From LD21 sp963715785 (GTDB taxonomy: Bacteria; Bacteroidota; Bacteroidia; Bacteroidales; VadinHA17), in contig OY970276.1 in the NCBI GenBank assembly GCA_963715785.1, positions 3,162,001 through 3,226,000 on the forward strand: DNA of 64,000 nucleotides, written 5' to 3'. Shown here in pieces: positions 43,338 through 52,110 of this stretch. Position 1 is the first letter of the stretch. Each line of letters starts with the position of its first letter. The position numbers were made by a program, and so were the translations under genes. The notes beneath the pieces are model-generated. The model worked only from the letters and a program-made list of their open reading frames with translations, did not search any database and had not been told where the DNA came from.

Positions 43338-44543
43338 ATGCTTACTAATCGACAACTGTTCCTGCAGCATCTGGGACAAACTTCGGTGACTCCTATGATG
43401 CTGGAAATTGTCAAAGCACAGGGCATCTATATGTACGGGCCTGACGGCAAAAAATATTTTGATCTTATTTCCGGAGTATCGGTAAGCAATACAGGCCATT
43501 GTCATCCAAAAGTGGTTGAAGCCGTTAAGCATCAGGTGGATCAGTACATGCACCTGATGGTTTATGGTGAATTCATTCAAAGCCCACAGGTCAGGTACGC
43601 TGAATATCTGACTCAGTTTCTTCCTGATTCCCTGAACACCTGTTATTTTGTAAATTCGGGTAGCGAGGCCGTCGAAGGTGCTCTTAAGCTTGCTAAACGA
43701 TACACCGGCAGGAGCCGCATAATTTCTTTCAAAAATGCTTATCATGGAAGCACTCACGGTGCTTTGAGCTTACAGGGAAGTGAAGCTTACAGGAATGCTT
43801 TCAGACCATTGCTGCCCGACACCTTCCAGGTTTCTTTCAATGATGAGAAATCACTGGAGTTCATTGACATGAAAACTGCTTGCGTAATTGTGGAGCCGGT
43901 GCAGGGTGAAGGCGGAATTATCTTTCCTGAAAATGATTTCCTTCTTAAACTCAGAAAACGCTGCAGCGATACAGGCGCATTATTGATCTTCGATGAGATA
44001 CAGACCGGGTTTGGGAGACTGGGGCATATGTTTGCTATTAACCGGTTCGGAGTTATTCCCGATATTCTGCTTCTGGCAAAAGCCCTTGGCGGTGGCATGC
44101 CTCTGGGCGCCTTTATTTCATCAGGCGAAATTATGGCGTCGCTAGTCTCTAACCCTTCTCTGGGCCATATAACCACCTTTGGAGGTCACCCCGTTTGTTG
44201 TGCCGCGGGACTTGCATCACTCAATGTAATAGTTGAGGAGAAGCTCGTTGAAAAATGCAAAGCGAAATCTGAGCTTTTTAAGAATGAACTCATTCATCCT
44301 CTGATATCTGAAATAAGAGGGGAGGGCCTTCTGCTCGCTGTTGAACTTCCTCATCACACCTATATACAGTATGTGATCGCCCATGCCCCTGATTACGGAC
44401 TTGTCCTTGATTATTTTCTTTTTTGTGACAGAGCCTTCCGTATCGCACCTCCGCTGATCATTACCGGAGAGGAGATTAAAGAAGCAGCGGGGTTGCTAAA
44501 AAGCCTTCTTGATGATGCAGAAAAAAATATTAAGATAGAATGA
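43338..44543 (+). CDS. Class III (PLP) aminotransferase
   Basis: A 401-residue pyridoxal-phosphate enzyme of the acetylornithine/ornithine/4-aminobutyrate aminotransferase family. Motifs visible: YFVNSGSEAVEGALKLAKRYT (PLP phosphate site), VIVEPVQGEGGI, LLIFDEIQTGFGRLG with the PLP-ring Asp, and the Schiff-base Lys K248 in LLAKALGGGMPLGAF. The substrate is not clear. The lack of argD-operon neighbours and the position between a LytTR regulator and two unknown membrane/secreted genes do not suggest arginine synthesis. It overlaps the next gene by 4 bp (ATGA), a sign of translational coupling. Confidence 0.9.
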   Translation: MLTNRQLFLQHLGQTSVTPMMLEIVKAQGIYMYGPDGKKYFDLISGVSVSNTGHCHPKVVEAVKHQVDQYMHLMVYGEFIQSPQVRYAEYLTQFLPDSLNTCYFVNSGSEAVEGALKLAKRYTGRSRIISFKNAYHGSTHGALSLQGSEAYRNAFRPLLPDTFQVSFNDEKSLEFIDMKTACVIVEPVQGEGGIIFPENDFLLKLRKRCSDTGALLIFDEIQTGFGRLGHMFAINRFGVIPDILLLAKALGGGMPLGAFISSGEIMASLVSNPSLGHITTFGGHPVCCAAGLASLNVIVEEKLVEKCKAKSELFKNELIHPLISEIRGEGLLLAVELPHHTYIQYVIAHAPDYGLVLDYFLFCDRAFRIAPPLIITGEEIKEAAGLLKSLLDDAEKNIKIE

Positions 44544-45367
44544 ATAAAAAAATCCTTTATTTTTTAATTTTTCTCGGTTTTTTTAGCGGAATTGCAAAAG
44601 GGCAGGTTGAAAAAAAGGATATTTCACAGCAGCTGGAAGACCTCTTTGACAGGCTTGTCGATAATTATGATGACAGTAAGCGGATCATGCTGAATGATTC
44701 GATAATAATGATTCTTGACGGTTACGTCAGTTCCGATACTGTTTTTACCCACAGGTTTACCAATCTGAGATACCTGGGACAGATAGTCTCTCCCGATTCG
44801 CTTTTGAAAATTGTTACATGGAACCTTGTGCTTGAAAATGAGCCGGGCAGATATTTCTGCTATTTCATAAGAAAAATGAAACCCGGTCAGAAGAACAGAA
44901 TATACCGCCTGAGCACAAAATATAATGAAAAGCCTGTCAGGACTGATACAACGTATTCTGAATCAGACTGGTATGGCGCTCTGTATTATGATCTAAAGCC
45001 CTATCGCACTGGTGATGACCTCTGCTGGGTAATGTTGGGGATCGATTACGGAAATGCTTATGTTACCAGCAAAATAATCGAGGTATTGAATTTTACAGCT
45101 GACGGCTCAATTGTTTTCGGAAAGAAATGGTTCTCTTCAGAAAAGGAGTTAAAATACAGGGACGTTTTTGAATATGCCTCCAATGCAATGATGTCGCTGC
45201 GTTTCAGATCTGACAGTTCGATTGTATTTGATCATCTTGTTCCATTCTCCTCTTCACACAAAGGCGACAGGGAATACTATGGGCCTGATTATTCATTCGA
45301 TGCATACAATTTTGATAATGGGATCTGGAAACTGAAGATAAATGTTGATGTGAGAAACAAAGAATGA
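44540..45367 (+). CDS. Secreted protein of unknown function
   Basis: A 275-residue protein with a signal peptide (MNKKILYFLIFLGFFSGIAKGQ). The mature part has a helical start, including QQLEDLFDRLVDNYDDSKRIM, then a mixed alpha/beta region with repeated aromatic strands (YFCYFIRKMKPGQKN, WYGALYYDLKPYRTGDDLCWV). I recognise no catalytic motif. Similar proteins occur in other Bacteroidota as conserved hypotheticals. Its start overlaps the aminotransferase stop (ATGA), so it is translationally coupled to it. Confidence 0.75.
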   Translation: MNKKILYFLIFLGFFSGIAKGQVEKKDISQQLEDLFDRLVDNYDDSKRIMLNDSIIMILDGYVSSDTVFTHRFTNLRYLGQIVSPDSLLKIVTWNLVLENEPGRYFCYFIRKMKPGQKNRIYRLSTKYNEKPVRTDTTYSESDWYGALYYDLKPYRTGDDLCWVMLGIDYGNAYVTSKIIEVLNFTADGSIVFGKKWFSSEKELKYRDVFEYASNAMMSLRFRSDSSIVFDHLVPFSSSHKGDREYYGPDYSFDAYNFDNGIWKLKINVDVRNKE

Positions 45368-45433
45368 TTGTCAGGGCTCTGCCTCAAACTAAACCTTAAT
45401 CTTTTTCTTTTTTTTATTACCTTCACCACAGCT

Positions 45434-45952
45434 ATGCCAAAGAATATACAGACTCATATTTACTGTTACGACGATCACAGGGCTTTCTCCGAGGATGTAA
45501 AAAAGAGATTTTCAGATCAGGCACGATATACAGTACTCTCTTTCCCTACAAGCGGGGAGCTTATTGATCATCTGGCGGAAGAGCATGACCGTAAATATTG
45601 TAAGGTTGCAATTCTTGGTCTTCACGATTCACCGGAGCAGTACGGCATGATAGATCAGCTCACCTCGCAGATAAAAAAAATTGATCCTGCTACCAGCCTT
45701 ATACTTCTCGGGCCTCCTGATAAGATGGAGACCATCCAAAAGACCCTGAAATTTAATATTGATGCTTATATTCCAAAAAATACCAATACCATCCTGCGTA
45801 TACACAATACTGTCAAAAAGCTCATAAGCGAGCATAGTATCGGGATCTTCAGAAGAAAGAGGAATCTTTCGGTCACTGTTTTGCTGGGATTTCTTATACT
45901 GTCGCTGATTTTAATTCTATTAGCCTGGATTAAGCTTCCCCAGTACTTCTGA
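45434..45952 (+). CDS. Membrane-tethered degenerate receiver-like protein
   Basis: A 172-residue protein with a receiver-like fold at 5-135 and one C-terminal transmembrane helix (about 146-166). An acidic pair is present at D13-D14 and the conserved Lys at K115 (AYIPKNT), but the phospho-accepting Asp position is G62 in CKVAILGLHDSPEQYG, so it cannot be phosphorylated in the usual way. No DNA-binding output follows; the chain ends soon after the helix. The frame is open from a TTG at 45368, but the family-like part starts at ATG 45434 (MPKNIQTHIYCYD). It is the fourth gene in a row after LytTR, aminotransferase and secreted protein. It may be a pseudo-receiver scaffold at the membrane. Confidence 0.7.
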   Translation: MPKNIQTHIYCYDDHRAFSEDVKKRFSDQARYTVLSFPTSGELIDHLAEEHDRKYCKVAILGLHDSPEQYGMIDQLTSQIKKIDPATSLILLGPPDKMETIQKTLKFNIDAYIPKNTNTILRIHNTVKKLISEHSIGIFRRKRNLSVTVLLGFLILSLILILLAWIKLPQYF

Positions 45953-46116
45953 CCAAAAATTCAGCATTGATCAGCTGATTTTTTATTTTCCTTGCATTAA
46001 GTTCAGATCTGACCGGATGTTAATTCTTGTGTGACTATTTGTCAGTCGCAAACTAACGGCACACCTTTTGAATGATTTGGCCAGATTGATAATGTTTAAC
46101 TATAAAAATATCTGAT

Positions 46117-48162
46117 ATGGAAACCGGAAAAATTGGAGTAACAACTGAGAACATTTTCCCGATAATAAAAAAATTCCTTTACTCTGATCATGAAATATTT
46201 TTGCGCGAGTTGATCTCAAATGCTGTTGATGCAACGCAAAAGCTGAAAACTATGGCCTCTGCAGGTGATTATAAAGGCGAGATAGGAGATACTACGATCA
46301 GGGTGTCGGTCGATAAAAAGAAAAAGACAATACAGGTTTCGGACAGAGGCATAGGGATGACCAAGGAGGAAGTGGATAAATATCTGAACCAGATTGCCTT
46401 CTCAAGCGCCAATGATTTTCTGGATAAATATAAGGACCAGTCAACCGCCATTATCGGACACTTCGGTCTTGGCTTTTATTCATCATTCATGGTGTCGGAC
46501 AAGGTGGAAGTTATTACCAGATCCTATCAGGAAGGAGCTCCGGCTGTTAAGTGGACTTGTGATGGCAGTCCGGAATTTTCAATTGAAGAAGTTGAAAAAG
46601 AGAGTATTGGCACTGATGTTATATTATATATTGATAAAGAGTCGAAGGATTTTCTTGATGACGGCAAGATCGAACAGCTGCTGAAAAAATACTGCAAATT
46701 CCTTCCCGTTGAAATAGCATTTGGCAAGGAAACTGAATGGAAAGACGGCAAATCAGTTGAGACCGGCAAGGACAAAATCATTAATAACACCAAACCTGCA
46801 TGGACTTTGAAGCCAGCTGACCTGAAAGAAGATGATTATCTTAAGTTTTATCATGAGCTTTATCCTGCCGGTGAAGATCCGCTTTTCTATATTCACCTTA
46901 ATGTTGATTATCCATTTAAACTCACTGGTATTCTTTATTTTCCAAAGATAAAGAGCAACATTGAAATACAGAAAAATAAAATTCAACTCTACAGCAACCA
47001 GGTATTTGTGACTGATTCAGTTGAGGGAATAGTTCCGGAATTTCTGACTCTTTTGCATGGCGTCATCGATTCCCCTGATATCCCACTTAATGTTTCAAGA
47101 AGCTATCTTCAGAGCGATTCAAATGTGAAGAAGATTTCCAGCCACATTACAAAGAAAGTGGCAGACCGGTTAAATGATATATTCAAAAATAACAGGGAAG
47201 AGTTTGAGAAAAAGTGGGATAATCTGAAACTGTTTATAGAATATGGAATGATCACCGAGGAAAAGTTCTATGAAAAAGCTTCAAAGTTCACACTTCTGAA
47301 GAATACTGATGATAAGTACTTCACTCTCGAGGAGTATGAGAAGCTGATAAAGGAAAACCAGACAGATAAAAACAAAACTCTGATTTACCTTTATTCAACG
47401 AACAAAATAGACCAGTTCGCATATATCGACAAGGCCAGGAGTAAGGGTTATGATGTGCTGCTGCTCGATGGCCAGCTGGATGTTCATCTTATTAATCAGC
47501 TGGAAACAAAGCTAAAAGACACCAGGTTCGTGAGAGTCGATTCGGATGTCCCCGATAAGCTCATTCAGAAAGAAGAATCACGTGAGTCAAAATTGTCTGA
47601 AGCACAGAAAGATGACCTGAAGAGCGTCTTTAATGTCAGGTCTAAATCGAAGGAAATCTATAACGTTGTATTTGAATCACTCGACGAGAATGAAGCCCCG
47701 GTTATTATTACACAGTCAGAATTCATGCGCCGTATGAAAGACATGTCGGCAATGGGCGGAGGAATGAATTTTTATGGCGAATTGCCTGACAGCTATAACC
47801 TGGTCGTCAATCCAAATCACCAGATCATCAGTAAGATCTCTGAGGATCTTAAATCTAAGGAAGGCACAAGACTTGACGAAAACAATAAAGAGGCAAGCAG
47901 GATAAAAGAAGAGATTGCCTTCATGGAGCAGGATCATAAGAAGAAAAAAGCTGAAGAAGTCAGCCAGATTGAAAAAGACGATCTTGAAAAACTGCGTAAG
48001 GAACTTTCCGGTATTGAGAATACCAGGAAAGATATTTTAGAGTCATATGGTTCAGAAAATAAGCTGGTAAAACAACTTATAGATCTGGCTTTGCTTGCCA
48101 ATAATATGCTGAGAGGTGAAGAACTCAATACCTTTGTAAAGAGGAGTATCGACCTTCTATAG
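46117..48162 (+). CDS. htpG: HtpG, Hsp90 family chaperone
   Basis: A 681-residue ATP-dependent chaperone of the Hsp90 family, working as a cytoplasmic dimer that refolds or holds client proteins. The GHKL ATP site is complete: FLRELISNAVDA (N box), VSDRGIGMTKEEV (G1) and GHFGLGFYSSFMV (G2). The middle domain carries the client- and ATP-gamma-phosphate-contacting NVSRSYLQSD motif, and the C-terminal dimerisation part ends near residue 681. The gene is about 60 residues longer than the E. coli protein, typical for Bacteroidota. It is alone on the plus strand and convergent with the next gene. Confidence 0.97.
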   Translation: METGKIGVTTENIFPIIKKFLYSDHEIFLRELISNAVDATQKLKTMASAGDYKGEIGDTTIRVSVDKKKKTIQVSDRGIGMTKEEVDKYLNQIAFSSANDFLDKYKDQSTAIIGHFGLGFYSSFMVSDKVEVITRSYQEGAPAVKWTCDGSPEFSIEEVEKESIGTDVILYIDKESKDFLDDGKIEQLLKKYCKFLPVEIAFGKETEWKDGKSVETGKDKIINNTKPAWTLKPADLKEDDYLKFYHELYPAGEDPLFYIHLNVDYPFKLTGILYFPKIKSNIEIQKNKIQLYSNQVFVTDSVEGIVPEFLTLLHGVIDSPDIPLNVSRSYLQSDSNVKKISSHITKKVADRLNDIFKNNREEFEKKWDNLKLFIEYGMITEEKFYEKASKFTLLKNTDDKYFTLEEYEKLIKENQTDKNKTLIYLYSTNKIDQFAYIDKARSKGYDVLLLDGQLDVHLINQLETKLKDTRFVRVDSDVPDKLIQKEESRESKLSEAQKDDLKSVFNVRSKSKEIYNVVFESLDENEAPVIITQSEFMRRMKDMSAMGGGMNFYGELPDSYNLVVNPNHQIISKISEDLKSKEGTRLDENNKEASRIKEEIAFMEQDHKKKKAEEVSQIEKDDLEKLRKELSGIENTRKDILESYGSENKLVKQLIDLALLANNMLRGEELNTFVKRSIDLL

Positions 48163-48246
48163 ATTAACATTAATATATAGAATTTCAGAGGTGTCTGTGT
48201 AAGCTCTTAAACAGGGAGGTAAGCAGATAATCAGAGAGCTATAATA

Positions 48247-48768
48247 CTATATTATCCTTGAAATTTCAGCCTTAATATAATCTATTGCGACCCTTGTAGG
48301 CTCTATCTCGAGTTCCATTATTTTCTCAAGAAGGTTTTTGCTGAGAGCCATAGCCGGTGTTTCAGGCGGCAGCTTTTCAGCTTCACTGTTAATGATCTTT
48401 ATCATGTTGGAACGGGCATTCCTGACTATTTCCCAGGCCTGCTGGCTCATATAGATCTGCTGGGAAAGATTATGTTCAAACTCGCTTCGAATAGAATTAA
48501 GTATAGCCGAATGGAGTTGAGATGCGGTCATCCCGGGAGAACTTACCCGCACAAGCATCGATTCAAGAGAGATCCTCTCAAGAAATAAAATAATTCTTTC
48601 GTACGCCTGAAGCTTTATGGGAGTAACGGTCCGGCTATTCTGAAGTACCAGCTCCTGTCTTCTTTTATCCTGATCATTCCTGATCATATTTCTTAGAAGT
48701 ACCCATGCAGTGAAAAAGACTATCAGTGCAGGGATAGTTACCATTAAAATATCGCCTGGAATATCCAT
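48247..48768 (-). CDS. Conserved single-helix membrane protein (DUF7935-like)
   Basis: A 173-residue protein with one N-terminal transmembrane helix (about 5-25; DILMVTIPALIVFFTAWVLL) and a cytoplasmic, mostly helical rest. The stretch IKLQAYERIILFLERISLESMLVR is well conserved in Bacteroidota proteins that I believe are grouped as DUF7935; the number is from memory and less sure than the pattern. Its function is unknown. It is convergent with htpG and upstream of nothing obvious on its strand. Confidence 0.6.
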   Translation of the reverse strand: MDIPGDILMVTIPALIVFFTAWVLLRNMIRNDQDKRRQELVLQNSRTVTPIKLQAYERIILFLERISLESMLVRVSSPGMTASQLHSAILNSIRSEFEHNLSQQIYMSQQAWEIVRNARSNMIKIINSEAEKLPPETPAMALSKNLLEKIMELEIEPTRVAIDYIKAEISRII

Positions 48769-49027
48769 TTTTCTGTTTATTAATTTATATACAAACTTAA
48801 GTTATTCTTTTTTATTTTCAATCATTTGTTCTTCCCCGGGGTTTTCACTTTGGAGTGTGTTTTTTAAAAAGTTGTTTTAAGGAATCTTTTGTGGTTTATA
48901 ATTTTTCATTCAACTAAAGATCAGTAAAGAGCTTATGATAAAAAAATGCAGAACGACAGCCATCGGTTATTCAATTTTAGTTCCTATTTTTATCTGGTCT
49001 TTAAACATGGAAAAAATCTTTTGAAAA

Positions 49028-50221
49028 ATGGAATATCTATCAGACAGAATCAAGACACTATCAGTCTCTCAGACGCTGGCTATGGCTCAGAAGAGCAGGG
49101 AGCTTAAAGCACTTGGAATCGATATCATAAGTCTGAGCCTGGGTGAACCGGACTTCAATACTCCTGATAATATAAAAGAGGCTGCAAAACAGGCAATAGA
49201 TGAAAATTATTCAAAATACCCGCCAGTTCCGGGGTATACCGACCTGAGGGAAGCAATTTCGAAGAAGTTTAAGGATGAGAATGGGATCACTTATTCCCCC
49301 GAACAGATAATTGTGTCGGCAGGAGCAAAGCATTCACTTATTAATGTGATGCTGTCGATTGTGAACCCGGGCGATGAGGTAATTATTCTGGCGCCTTACT
49401 GGGTAAGCTATTATGATCAGATAATTATTGCACAGGGAAAGCCTGTTGTAATAGAGGCTAAGCTTGAGAATGATTTCAAGATCAGGCCTGACCAGCTGGA
49501 GTCCGCAATAACCGCAAAAACAAGATTGATAATTTTCAATTCCCCGTCGAATCCTACTGGCATGGTGTACGATCGCAAAGAGCTGGAGGCGATAGCACGG
49601 GTTGTTGAAAGACACGAAGGAGTATTCATAATTTCAGATGAGATCTATGAACATATAATTTTCTCAGGCGAACATGTGAGCCTGGCTTCTTTCGATTTTA
49701 TTTACGACAGGGTAATCACTGTCAATGGAGTGTCAAAAGCCTTTGCCATGACCGGCTGGAGAATAGGTTATATCGGTGCGCCGCTATGGATCACAAAGGC
49801 CTGTATTAAGCTCCAGGGTCAGTTCACATCAGGTGTATGTTCAATAGCACAGCGAGCTGCATTGGCCGCGCTGACCGGCAAAAGTGATGATCGCAGGCTG
49901 ATGAAAGACGCTTTTCTTCGCCGGCGTGATCTGATCTGTGGTTTGCTGAAGGAGGTGAAAGGATTAAAAGTGAGAATTCCGCAGGGCGCCTTTTATGTGA
50001 TGCCCGATATAAGCTACTACTTTGGTAAGTCTGATGGAGAAACCAGAATTGCAAATTCCGATGAACTTGCACTCTATCTGCTTGATAAGGCACGAGTGGC
50101 AACCGTAGGAGGAATGGCTTTCGGAGCTCCGGAATGCCTCAGAATCTCATATGCAACATCAGATGATCTGCTTGTTGAAGCTGTAAAGAGAATTAAAGGA
50201 GCTCTTGACAGGTTGAAGTAA
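49028..50221 (+). CDS. PLP-dependent aminotransferase, AspB-type class I
   Basis: A 397-residue class I/II aminotransferase, probably aspartate or aromatic amino acid transaminase. Landmarks: ISLSLGEPDFNTPDNI, KYPPVPGYTDLREAI, the NPSNPTG-like SPSNPTGMVYDR, DEIYEHIIF, and the Schiff-base lysine K237 in VNGVSKAFAMTGWRIGY, followed by the distal Arg of RISYATS that binds the substrate carboxylate. The sequence fits the thermophile-type AspB group. It has a perfect hairpin terminator after its stop and is convergent with the nitroreductase gene. Confidence 0.93.
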   Translation: MEYLSDRIKTLSVSQTLAMAQKSRELKALGIDIISLSLGEPDFNTPDNIKEAAKQAIDENYSKYPPVPGYTDLREAISKKFKDENGITYSPEQIIVSAGAKHSLINVMLSIVNPGDEVIILAPYWVSYYDQIIIAQGKPVVIEAKLENDFKIRPDQLESAITAKTRLIIFNSPSNPTGMVYDRKELEAIARVVERHEGVFIISDEIYEHIIFSGEHVSLASFDFIYDRVITVNGVSKAFAMTGWRIGYIGAPLWITKACIKLQGQFTSGVCSIAQRAALAALTGKSDDRRLMKDAFLRRRDLICGLLKEVKGLKVRIPQGAFYVMPDISYYFGKSDGETRIANSDELALYLLDKARVATVGGMAFGAPECLRISYATSDDLLVEAVKRIKGALDRLK

Positions 50222-50229
50222 ACGGATAT

Positions 50230-50266
50230 TATTTCCCCTCATTCCTGTTCAGGTATGAGGGGAAAA
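50230..50266. terminator. Hairpin terminator between convergent genes
   Basis: TTTCCCCTCAT (50232-50242) pairs perfectly with ATGAGGGGAAA (50255-50265) over 11 bp, with a 12-nt loop. It lies between the aminotransferase and nitroreductase stops and can serve both strands, although neither side has a long T run. Confidence 0.7.
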
Positions 50267-50269
50267 GAA

Positions 50270-50821
50270 CTAGTACTTATTATAAGATACGGTCTCAGCA
50301 TCTGGCTTACGTCTTTTTTCGCGCTGTTCACTGAGCGAATAGCCAAGAGTGATTAACAGTTCCACACGTTTTGTTTTAGGGATCCCAAGGAGTTTTCTGA
50401 CTTGTCTTTCATCGAACCACCCTATAATGCACGATCCGATTCCTTCGGCTTTTGCCTGGAGACAGATGTTTTCAGTGGCAATCCCAATATCAATGAGAGA
50501 ATAATCTTTATTCTTGATCGTTGCTCCCACTTTAGATGACATATTTGGCTTTTCCCTTACAATTACCATGATTACCGGGGCCTGGGCGACGAAGCTGTTC
50601 ATCCCTATGAGCTTAGCTGATGCCGCTTCAGCGATTTTCAATATAAGTTCATGATCGGTTACAATAATGAATTTCCAGGGCTGGGCATTGCAAGCTGATG
50701 GTGCCATCCTTCCCGATTCAACAATCCTTTCCAGCTTCTCCTTCTCAACCGGACTATCATTGTACTTTCTGTCGCTCTGACGACTGATGATCAGATCAAG
50801 AGTGTCTTTGCCGCTGATCAT
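50270..50821 (-). CDS. Nitroreductase family flavoprotein
   Basis: A 183-residue FMN enzyme of the nitroreductase family, small type. It begins with RQSDRKYNDSPVEKEKLERI (phosphate-binding Arg and Ser) and SGRMAPSACNAQPWKFI, the classic flavin-contacting stretch, and has GIGSCIIGWF and a C-terminal LGYSLSE. NAD(P)H is the usual donor; the substrate is not predictable. It starts 2 bp after the stop of the rubrerythrin gene, forming a two-gene redox unit typical of anaerobes. Confidence 0.92.
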   Translation of the reverse strand: MISGKDTLDLIISRQSDRKYNDSPVEKEKLERIVESGRMAPSACNAQPWKFIIVTDHELILKIAEAASAKLIGMNSFVAQAPVIMVIVREKPNMSSKVGATIKNKDYSLIDIGIATENICLQAKAEGIGSCIIGWFDERQVRKLLGIPKTKRVELLITLGYSLSEQREKRRKPDAETVSYNKY

Positions 50822-50823
50822 TC

Positions 50824-51402
50824 TTAATAATTATTTGGAAGTAGTTCAAAATAGGCTTCAGGATGCAGGCAGGCAGGGCAATTTTTAAGAGGTTTGGTAC
50901 CGAAATGTATATAACCGCATTTTCTGCAATACCAGAATACTTTTTCCTCGCGCTGAAATACCCTGTCCTGCAATACATTCTCAAGCAATTTCCTGTATCT
51001 GTCTTCATGGGTTTTTTCTGCCACGGCTATTGCCTTGAATGCTGCTGAGATATTCTTGAATCCCTCGTCCTCTGCTGTTTTGGCAAAAGCAGGATAGAGG
51101 TCGCTCCATTCTTCATGCTCACCATCTGCTGCGGCAAGAAGGTTATCTTTTGTTGTCTCAATTTTACCGGCCGGATAAGCAGCTGTTATCTCTACCATAC
51201 CGCCTTCAAGAAATCTGAAGAACCTCTTGGCGTGCTGCTGTTCCTGTAATGCCGTAGCAAGAAAGATCCCGGAAATCTGTTCAAAACCCTCTTCTTTTGC
51301 AACTTTTGCAGCAAATTCATATCTGTTTTTAGCTTGTGATTCACCTGCAAAAGCCTTAAGAAGGTTTTGTTCTGTTTTTGTTCCTTTTAAACTCTTTTCC
51401 AT
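50824..51402 (-). CDS. Rubrerythrin
   Basis: A 192-residue non-heme iron peroxidase for hydrogen peroxide removal in anaerobes. The N-terminal ferritin-like four-helix bundle carries the di-iron ligands in FAGESQAKNRYEFAA, FLATALQEQQHAKRF and FKAIAVAEKTHEDRY. The C-terminal rubredoxin-like domain has two CxxC pairs, CRKCGYIHFG and CPACLHPEAYFELL. The order and length are standard. It precedes the nitroreductase gene by 2 bp, so the two are one transcript. Confidence 0.95.
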   Translation of the reverse strand: MEKSLKGTKTEQNLLKAFAGESQAKNRYEFAAKVAKEEGFEQISGIFLATALQEQQHAKRFFRFLEGGMVEITAAYPAGKIETTKDNLLAAADGEHEEWSDLYPAFAKTAEDEGFKNISAAFKAIAVAEKTHEDRYRKLLENVLQDRVFQREEKVFWYCRKCGYIHFGTKPLKNCPACLHPEAYFELLPNNY

Positions 51403-51545
51403 TTCAGATCAGATTAATAAGTATTAGAATATATTTAAAGTCAAATTGATTTCAGCAGCAGCATAATTTTAGTAAATATAACTATCTTTAGTATAAAATA
51501 TTTTCTGTTTGCCCATTAAACAAAATTAATTTAAAAATTAAAAAG

Positions 51546-52106
51546 ATGATAGTTGCACTATTTTTTCTGGCGATAATTTTTCTGTTAGTAATGATGGTAA
51601 TTTCATTATATAACAGGCTTGTCAGGCTGAGAAACAACAGGGAACAGGCTTTTGCCGATGTTGATGTCCAGCTTAAGCAAAGGCACGATCTGATACCTCA
51701 GCTTGTTGATTCAGTAAAAGGTTATATGGGACATGAACGCGGAGTCCTGACCGATGTAACAGAAGCCCGGACAAATGCGATGAAAGCTACTACAATCAAT
51801 GAGAAAATTGAAGCAGAACAAAAGCTTACCACAGCACTCGAAGGATTGAAGGTATCTGTTGAAGCTTATCCCGATCTGAAGGCCAGTCAGAATTTTATGG
51901 AACTTCAGAATGAGATTGCTGACATAGAGAATAAGATCGCTGCTGCCCGCAGATTCTTTAATTCAGCCACCAAGGAGCTTAACGTTGCAACTGAATTGTT
52001 TCCTTCGAATCTGATTGCTACCTTATTTAATTTCAAACGTGAGCCGATGTTCGAACTTGGTGCACAACGTGCAGAAGCCGAGCAGCCTCCTAAAATTCAG
52101 TTCTGA
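51546..52106 (+). CDS. LemA family protein
   Basis: A 186-residue protein with an N-terminal transmembrane helix (about 2-20) and a helical-bundle domain. NRLVRLRNNREQAFADVDVQLKQRHDLIPQLV is the LemA signature. The end of the gene has AARRFFNSATKELNVATELFPSNLIA, the second conserved LemA block. LemA proteins are of unclear function, but they are often next to M48 peptidases, as here. The gene ends 4 bp before the M48 gene begins. Confidence 0.93.
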   Translation: MIVALFFLAIIFLLVMMVISLYNRLVRLRNNREQAFADVDVQLKQRHDLIPQLVDSVKGYMGHERGVLTDVTEARTNAMKATTINEKIEAEQKLTTALEGLKVSVEAYPDLKASQNFMELQNEIADIENKIAAARRFFNSATKELNVATELFPSNLIATLFNFKREPMFELGAQRAEAEQPPKIQF

Positions 52107-52110
52107 AAAT

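Noticed and set aside
43173..43757. Long antisense frame over the LytTR and aminotransferase genes
   Set aside because: It is a shadow of two well-supported genes and its translation shows no conserved family.
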